Origin: Methanomassiliicoccaceae archaeon
GTDB lineage: Archaea > Thermoplasmatota > Thermoplasmata > Methanomassiliicoccales > Methanomethylophilaceae
DNA: 11,690 nt
Assembly: GCA_031260545.1 (NCBI GenBank)
Contig: JAIRJQ010000068.1
Span: 1 to 11,690, forward strand
Direction: 5' to 3'
Part shown: piece after piece, positions 7,437 to 11,690 of the stretch
How positions within the stretch are numbered: position 1 is the stretch's first letter
Layout: the number at the start of each line of letters is the position of its first letter
The notes under the pieces: generated by a model
Seen by the model: the letters and a program-made list of their open reading frames with translations, nothing else
Database searches by the model: none
What the model was told of the DNA's origin: nothing
Translations under genes and position numbers: made by a program

Positions 7437-7577
7437 TGCACATACAACGCGATCCCTTTCTCCGGTACATTCAGGATCGAGGTCATCGATGAGACAAAGA
7501 CCGGTGCCGAACTCAAATATTATGTATATGTTGACAGTGCCTTCGAACTCTGTTCCGTCAAACGTTAGAAAAAGAGT

Positions 7578-8060
7578 TCAGATGACCTTTTTAACTTCCG
7601 CAAGCAACTCATCCATGTTCGGAAGGACCCTCGGGACCGGCGAGCGCCAGATGTACCTTATCTTTCCTTCCGTGTCTATAAGGAAGAACTCCCTGTTCGT
7701 GAACCCCTTGATCATCGGAGAATCTTCAACGATCGCACCATATGTTTTGCTGACTTCTTGTTTTATGTCGTGAATATGGTCATACGGCGATCCCAGACGG
7801 TCCCTGAATGATCGGTGACTGTCAAGGCCGTCAGGATTTATCGTGAATATCCGAACACCGAGGTCATTGAAATCTTTGGCGAGTTCGATCATCCTCGTCA
7901 TGTATGTTGTGCAATTGATACCAAAGTCCCCGATGTAAAAGTTAAGGAGTATCGGACCCTTTTTCAGCTCCCCGTACAGATGAAATTCCTCTCTGTCTAT
8001 GGACGGCATTTTGAAATCCGATGCAGGATCGCCGACCTTTGGTTTTACGAGATCGCTCAT
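7578..8060 (-). CDS. AhpC/TSA-type peroxiredoxin-like protein with degenerate active site
   Basis: This is a 160-residue thioredoxin-fold protein of the AhpC/TSA (peroxiredoxin) group. It has the start GDPASDFKMPSIDREEF (10-26), the strand LLNFYIGDF (38-46), Cys50 followed by TTYM, and the late strands EFFLIDTEGKIRYIW. Cys50 sits at the peroxidatic position and is the only cysteine, so any activity would be of the 1-Cys kind with an outside reductant. The normal P-x-x-x-T/S-x-x-C motif reads I-G-D-F-G-I-N-C: both the proline and the threonine/serine are gone. It may therefore be a weak peroxidase, a thiol-based sensor or a non-catalytic relative. The ATG at 8060 has no Shine-Dalgarno sequence, and an AT-rich box about 25-35 bases upstream suggests a leaderless mRNA. 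It ends 141 bases from the convergent dph6 stop. Confidence 0.8.
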   Translation of the reverse strand: MSDLVKPKVGDPASDFKMPSIDREEFHLYGELKKGPILLNFYIGDFGINCTTYMTRMIELAKDFNDLGVRIFTINPDGLDSHRSFRDRLGSPYDHIHDIKQEVSKTYGAIVEDSPMIKGFTNREFFLIDTEGKIRYIWRSPVPRVLPNMDELLAEVKKVI

Positions 8061-8082
8061 GTGTCAAATGAATACGGCGAAT

Positions 8083-8097
8083 GTTATTATCTTTATG
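8083..8097 (-). promoter_or_regulatory. Candidate TATA box for the peroxiredoxin-like gene
   Basis: Read on the minus strand the stretch is CCATAAAGATAATAA. It lies about 23-37 bases before the start codon at 8060. With no ribosome-binding site present, a leaderless or near-leaderless transcript fits. A second AT-rich block at 8101-8114 more likely serves the divergent gene. Confidence 0.35.
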
Positions 8098-8101
8098 GGG
8101 A

Positions 8102-8112
8102 TATTATTTATG
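8102..8112 (+). promoter_or_regulatory. Candidate TATA box for the first PH-like membrane gene
   Basis: TATTATTTATG lies 23-33 bases before the ATG at 8135, at the distance expected for a leaderless archaeal mRNA. This supports that ATG over the in-frame TTG at 8120, which would lie within or upstream of the expected transcription start. Confidence 0.4.
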
Positions 8113-8134
8113 ATGCTGATTGCATATTGATACT

Positions 8135-8626
8135 ATGCTCTATCAGGAATCTCAAAAATTGTATACGAAAGAGACACTGCTTCTGTTGGGAGCAATATAT
8201 GCGATAATTTTCATTCTGAATTTGGCCGCCCGTATTTGGATGCAGAATGAAGGTTACTCAACACCGGCAAGCATGGTCGTCTTTCCGGTCGTTCTTTTTG
8301 TGTTTTTGCTCATAATAGCGCGTTACAGATTGTATACATCCGTCACATACGATTCAGTAACGGTAAAGATGATATGGAGGCGGCGCGTCGTTACGATAAG
8401 TAACATCGAAAGTGTTGCTGTGGAAAGATTCGAGATGCGTAAATGGCAGGGTTACATCAGGTACAGAGGCAGCTGGTGTTACATTTCCAATGCCGCTGAT
8501 AAAGGGTTATGGATCACACTGAAGAAAGGCAAACCGTTCATGGTCAGTTCCGCAACACCGGAGGAGTTTGAACGGGCGGTGAACAGTGCGAGGAAGCTTC
8601 ACAGATCACAAACGTCCATGGACTGA
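8135..8626 (+). CDS. Membrane protein with PH-like domain, paralog 1
   Basis: I do not recognise a named gene; function unknown. The 163-residue product has two hydrophobic segments (about 14-35 and 46-63). They are followed by a soluble domain (about 68-153) with the alternating beta-strand pattern and short C-terminal helix of bacterial PH-like domains, as in small membrane proteins that place a PH domain on the cytosolic face. Segments to note are ISNIESVAVE (88-97), GYIRYRG (106-112), the turn ADKGLWITLKKGKPF (121-135) and SSATPEEFERAV (138-149). The next gene has the same layout and shares many of these positions, so the two arose by duplication. The ATG at 8135 is chosen because it suits the TATA box; TTG at 8120 would add five residues. 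The gap to the second paralog is 91 bases with no terminator seen, so co-transcription is likely. Confidence 0.7.
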   Translation: MLYQESQKLYTKETLLLLGAIYAIIFILNLAARIWMQNEGYSTPASMVVFPVVLFVFLLIIARYRLYTSVTYDSVTVKMIWRRRVVTISNIESVAVERFEMRKWQGYIRYRGSWCYISNAADKGLWITLKKGKPFMVSSATPEEFERAVNSARKLHRSQTSMD

Positions 8627-8709
8627 AACTCATCTTCTGTTCTGATTCATTGTGAACACAAACGGTCATGAGTTCATGGCCGCACATGTTATCAGTATAC
8701 ACGATATAC

Positions 8710-8714
8710 GGAGG
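8710..8714 (+). promoter_or_regulatory. Ribosome-binding site that decides the start of paralog 2
   Basis: GGAGG lies directly before the ATG at 8718 with only 3 intervening bases, or 4-5 if GGAG is taken as the core. The frame is open upstream to a GTG at 8652, but that start has no such site. The short spacing is unusual but the match to Shine-Dalgarno is full. Confidence 0.5.
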
Positions 8715-8717
8715 GGC

Positions 8718-9215
8718 ATGGACGGGAAATTGTATCACGAGAGTCAGACGGTAATGCCTGTCATGGCGGCGCTGCTTACAGCGATATTGTCAGTAGGGAT
8801 AGTGATATTCACAGCATATCTGATGGGCACAGATGCGTTCGAGATCGGATCGGTAGCAGGCATGACCATGATCATTTCGCTCGCGGCCGTTCTGATACTA
8901 TCGGTCGCCCTTTTCTTTATAAGGATAAAGACAACCGTAACGCAGAGTTCGTTAACGGTCGGCATGTTCAAGGGGCGCAATGTTCCCATCAGCGATATCG
9001 AATCCGTTTCGACGGAGGATTTCAGTGCATTCAAGGATTACTTGGGATGGGGCATAAAGATAGGAAGGAAAGGACTGGGCTACATCGCTGCGGGCACCAA
9101 TAAAGGGCTGCGCATACATCTCAAGGGCGGTAAATCATTCTTCATAAGTTCGAAAAAGATCTTCGAATTCGAGAGTGCAATGAAAATGGTCCTGAAATAT
9201 AATAAGGATCGATGA
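8718..9215 (+). CDS. Membrane protein with PH-like domain, paralog 2
   Basis: This is the second of two tandem paralogs, 165 residues, function unknown. Two hydrophobic segments (about 14-34 and 46-69) precede a PH-like domain at about 71-160. Residues shared with the upstream protein include the N-terminal LY-ESQ, the TV-M turn, R-V-IS-IESV, YI before the next turn, KGL-I-LK-GK-F, SS and FE-A near the end. I start it at the ATG at 8718, since MDGKLYHESQ lines up with MLYQESQ of paralog 1 and a GGAGG precedes it. The GTG at 8652 would add 22 residues with no counterpart in the sister protein. The gene is followed by a strong hairpin and T-rich tract, so it closes the transcription unit. Confidence 0.7.
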   Translation: MDGKLYHESQTVMPVMAALLTAILSVGIVIFTAYLMGTDAFEIGSVAGMTMIISLAAVLILSVALFFIRIKTTVTQSSLTVGMFKGRNVPISDIESVSTEDFSAFKDYLGWGIKIGRKGLGYIAAGTNKGLRIHLKGGKSFFISSKKIFEFESAMKMVLKYNKDR

Positions 9216-9223
9216 TCCGGCAC

Positions 9224-9258
9224 TTACGCGGCCACGCGCGTAATATTTTATTTGTTCT
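9224..9258 (+). terminator. Hairpin plus T-rich tract ending the PH-like gene pair
   Basis: TTACGCG (9224-9230) and CGCGTAA (9237-9243) form a perfect 7-bp stem around a 6-base loop, followed by TATTTTATTTGTTC. It lies 9 bases after the TGA stop of paralog 2. Archaeal termination mainly needs the T-rich tract; the stem adds weight. The DUF1638 gene converges from the other side and its stop is 28 bases away, but the T-rich tract is on the plus strand only. Confidence 0.65.
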
Positions 9259-9268
9259 TCATAGTGCA

Positions 9269-9886
9269 TCAGTGAGAGCGCCCGGCGATCATTTTCACTT
9301 GCTGTACCGCATCCTCTATCCTGACGAGGCTGCACGGACGCGTTTCTAATCTGAGTTTCAGACTGTCTGCGAACTCCTTCGAGTTCCGGAGGGATAATTC
9401 TTCATCGCCCACACCGGTGTTGATGAAAAGATATCTTTCATAGGATTCAAACATAAGATCAAGGAAGAACTGCGGATCGTAGCCTTCCACGGTGTTCAAA
9501 CGGAACTGTTCTATGAACCCGTCCCTTCCCACCTCTGCCCATCCCGGGGATGAGAACCATGTCATTACGCATTTTTTCTTTTCCGCCTTGTATTCTTCAG
9601 GGCCGAGAAGCGCATCTATGCAATCGGCACCCGGCAACATCACCGCAGGTATGTTCATTTCGTCGGTCACATTCTCGAGAGATTGACATACCGCGTATCC
9701 GAGAAGGAGCGCGTCCACTTTTCCCTCAAGCTCTTTCGTCTTTTCAAGTATTATCTTCTTCATGTTCTGCGCATCTTCGTGCAACGCGAACTTAAGATAC
9801 TCGCGGTGAACGAAATCAGGGTCGTCTTTAGTAAAGAACTCTATCTCATGTTTCAGAACTTCACAAGCAACAATGCCGATGCGCAT
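9269..9886 (-). CDS. DUF1638 family protein
   Basis: This is a 205-residue cytosolic protein of the DUF1638 family, whose biochemical function is not established. Family marks are the N-terminal IVACEVLKHEI (5-15), LLGYAVCQSL (61-70), LPGADCIDALLGPEEY (84-99) and the MTWFSSPGW region (108-116). It has five cysteines (C8, C67, C89, C106, C185); those at ACE, AVCQ and ADC are in conserved contexts and could bind a metal or cofactor. The family is common in methanogens and some anaerobes and is often found near corrinoid methyltransferase genes, but no such gene is visible here. The ATG at 9886 is preferred over the TTG at 9898, since GAGG (9897-9894, read on the minus strand) lies 7 bases before it. 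A clear TATA box lies about 45 bases upstream. Confidence 0.85.
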   Translation of the reverse strand: MRIGIVACEVLKHEIEFFTKDDPDFVHREYLKFALHEDAQNMKKIILEKTKELEGKVDALLLGYAVCQSLENVTDEMNIPAVMLPGADCIDALLGPEEYKAEKKKCVMTWFSSPGWAEVGRDGFIEQFRLNTVEGYDPQFFLDLMFESYERYLFINTGVGDEELSLRNSKEFADSLKLRLETRPCSLVRIEDAVQQVKMIAGRSH

Positions 9887-9926
9887 GGTATTCCTCAAAT
9901 AGCTACTTGATGGGTTCGTATCTATA

Positions 9927-9938
9927 AGTATATATTCA
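9927..9938 (-). promoter_or_regulatory. TATA box of the DUF1638 gene
   Basis: Read on the minus strand the sequence is TGAATATATACT. Initiation about 25 bases on would fall near 9905-9910, giving a short leader that still contains the GAGG ribosome-binding site. The same AT block also reads TATAAGTATATA on the plus strand, so it could in principle serve both directions. Confidence 0.55.
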
Positions 9939-9947
9939 ATGACCGAG

Positions 9948-10010
9948 TGCCCAGTCAGGCATGCTGGACGACGTACCTGTACGAGGCCAGTGTCCCGGAT
10001 TGGCTGGGCA
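9948..10010. other. 63-nt interrupted inverted repeat between divergent promoters
   Basis: The ends TGCCCAGTCA (9948-9957) and TGGCTGGGCA (10001-10010) pair over 10 positions with one G-T. Inside, 9958-9967 pairs with 9987-9996 over ten positions with one mismatch and two G-T pairs, and CGTA/TACG (9972-9975, 9980-9983) closes a small loop CCTG. The whole forms a long bulged hairpin. It lies outside both predicted transcripts, upstream of the DUF1638 TATA box on one side and about 19 bases before the rRNA TATA box on the other. It could be a regulatory DNA site for the rRNA promoter, a small RNA, or a remnant of a short mobile repeat. A TATAAGTA at 9923-9930 on the plus strand would start a transcript almost at its left end. 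Confidence 0.5.
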
Positions 10011-10026
10011 GCGGATAATGAGAAAT

Positions 10027-10037
10027 CATTATATACT
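10027..10037 (+). promoter_or_regulatory. TATA box of the rRNA transcription unit
   Basis: CATTATATACT is a good archaeal TATA box, preceded by the purine-rich GAGAAAT that could act as a TFB recognition element. Initiation about 25 bases downstream would be near 10056-10062, giving a leader of about 240 nt before the 16S gene. It is the only convincing TATA-type site between 9941 and 10300. Confidence 0.6.
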
Positions 10038-10059
10038 ACTCAGTAATACGAGGAATGCG

Positions 10060-10300
10060 CGAGTCGGATACCATACCCCTTTTTGGGTAGTTCGATCTGA
10101 TTAATGCGATTGATGGAGAGTCAAGATCTCCGCCTGTGGCGTGACCTCTTGCACTCTGACGTTCGATGCTACGAATGTTCCGTTAGACGGAACATAAGTT
10201 AAACACGAGTGTGCCGCTCAAAACGGAACAAACGGTGAAACATGGTAAACTGCCAGTTTCAATTTCATCCAAGACGTTAAAGATATTAAGTCAAGGATTT
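10060..10300 (+). other. Structured 5' leader of the 16S rRNA precursor
   Basis: This untranslated stretch holds no gene but several inverted repeats. They are TACCC/GGGTA (10074-10078, 10085-10089) around CTTTTT; GGAGA/TCTCC (10115-10119, 10127-10131); a perfect 9-bp stem ATGTTCCGT/ACGGAACAT (10175-10183, 10187-10195); and TGAAAC-A-TGG with CCA-GTTTCA (10236-10245, 10253-10261), a 9-bp stem with one bulged A. A second ACGGAACA at 10223-10230 can compete for the same GTTCCGT. In archaea the leader normally pairs with sequence beyond the 3' end of 16S to form the bulge-helix-bulge processing stem; that partner lies outside the window, so the cut site cannot be placed. The start coordinate follows from the TATA box. 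Confidence 0.5.

Positions 10301-11690
<1,390 letters not shown>

Noticed and set aside
9948..10014. Possible tRNA (a 7-bp acceptor-like stem TGCCCAG/CTGGGCA)
   Set aside because: There is no T-arm consensus GTTCRANY, no 5-bp/7-base anticodon arm, and the total is too short; the pairing is a single extended hairpin instead.
10107..10160. C/D-box guide RNA in the rRNA leader (TGATGG near 10111, CTGA at 10156)
   Set aside because: The C box is imperfect, no good D' or C' boxes lie between, and no flanking stem brings C and D together.

Overview
The window looks like chromosomal DNA of a methanogen-related member of the archaeal class Thermoplasmata, most likely the Methanomassiliicoccales or a close relative. 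Four things point there. A conserved archaeal translation cluster (eL42, eS27, aIF2-alpha, Nop10) sits at the left end. The 16S rRNA at the right end is unmistakably archaeal, and its 915-980 region resembles what I remember of Thermoplasmata. TATA-type archaeal promoters lie before most transcription units. There is also a DUF1638 gene, a family typical of methanogens. The lineage is inferred; I could run no search. All twelve CDSs whose stop is visible end in TGA, which would suit a lineage that reserves TAG for pyrrolysine, although no pyrrolysine gene is in view.

Layout. Positions 1-1391 (minus strand) hold the translation operon, read eL42 > eS27 > aIF2-alpha > Nop10 with overlaps or gaps of a few bases; Nop10 is cut by the window edge. 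Positions 1529-4863 (plus) hold a two-gene operon of an Mre11/SbcD-like nuclease and a Rad50-like ATPase. The ATPase has a predicted membrane hairpin instead of a zinc hook, so the pair resembles bacterial YhaO/YhaN more than canonical Mre11-Rad50. Positions 4867-6236 (minus) hold a creatininase-family amidohydrolase (possibly ArfB of riboflavin/F420 synthesis) overlapping rpiA. From 6288 (plus) comes a diphthine-ammonia ligase (Dph6) fused to a GNAT acetyltransferase. It converges with a peroxiredoxin-like gene whose active-site motif is reduced to the cysteine alone. Positions 8135-9215 (plus) hold two diverged tandem paralogs, each with two membrane segments and a PH-like domain, closed by a strong hairpin plus T-rich terminator. 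A DUF1638 gene (minus) follows.

Positions 9887-10300 contain no protein gene. They hold the promoter of the DUF1638 gene, a 63-nt interrupted inverted repeat, the rRNA promoter, and a leader of about 240 nt with several hairpins. The 16S rRNA starts near 10301 and runs off the window, missing its last stretch with the anti-Shine-Dalgarno tail.

Most of the window is housekeeping. The items that deserve attention are the Dph6-GNAT fusion, the membrane-anchored Mre11/Rad50-like pair, the degenerate peroxiredoxin, the structured element and leader in front of 16S, a shortened zinc knuckle in Nop10, and the uniform use of TGA stops. I saw no CRISPR array, insertion sequence, tRNA or integrase gene.
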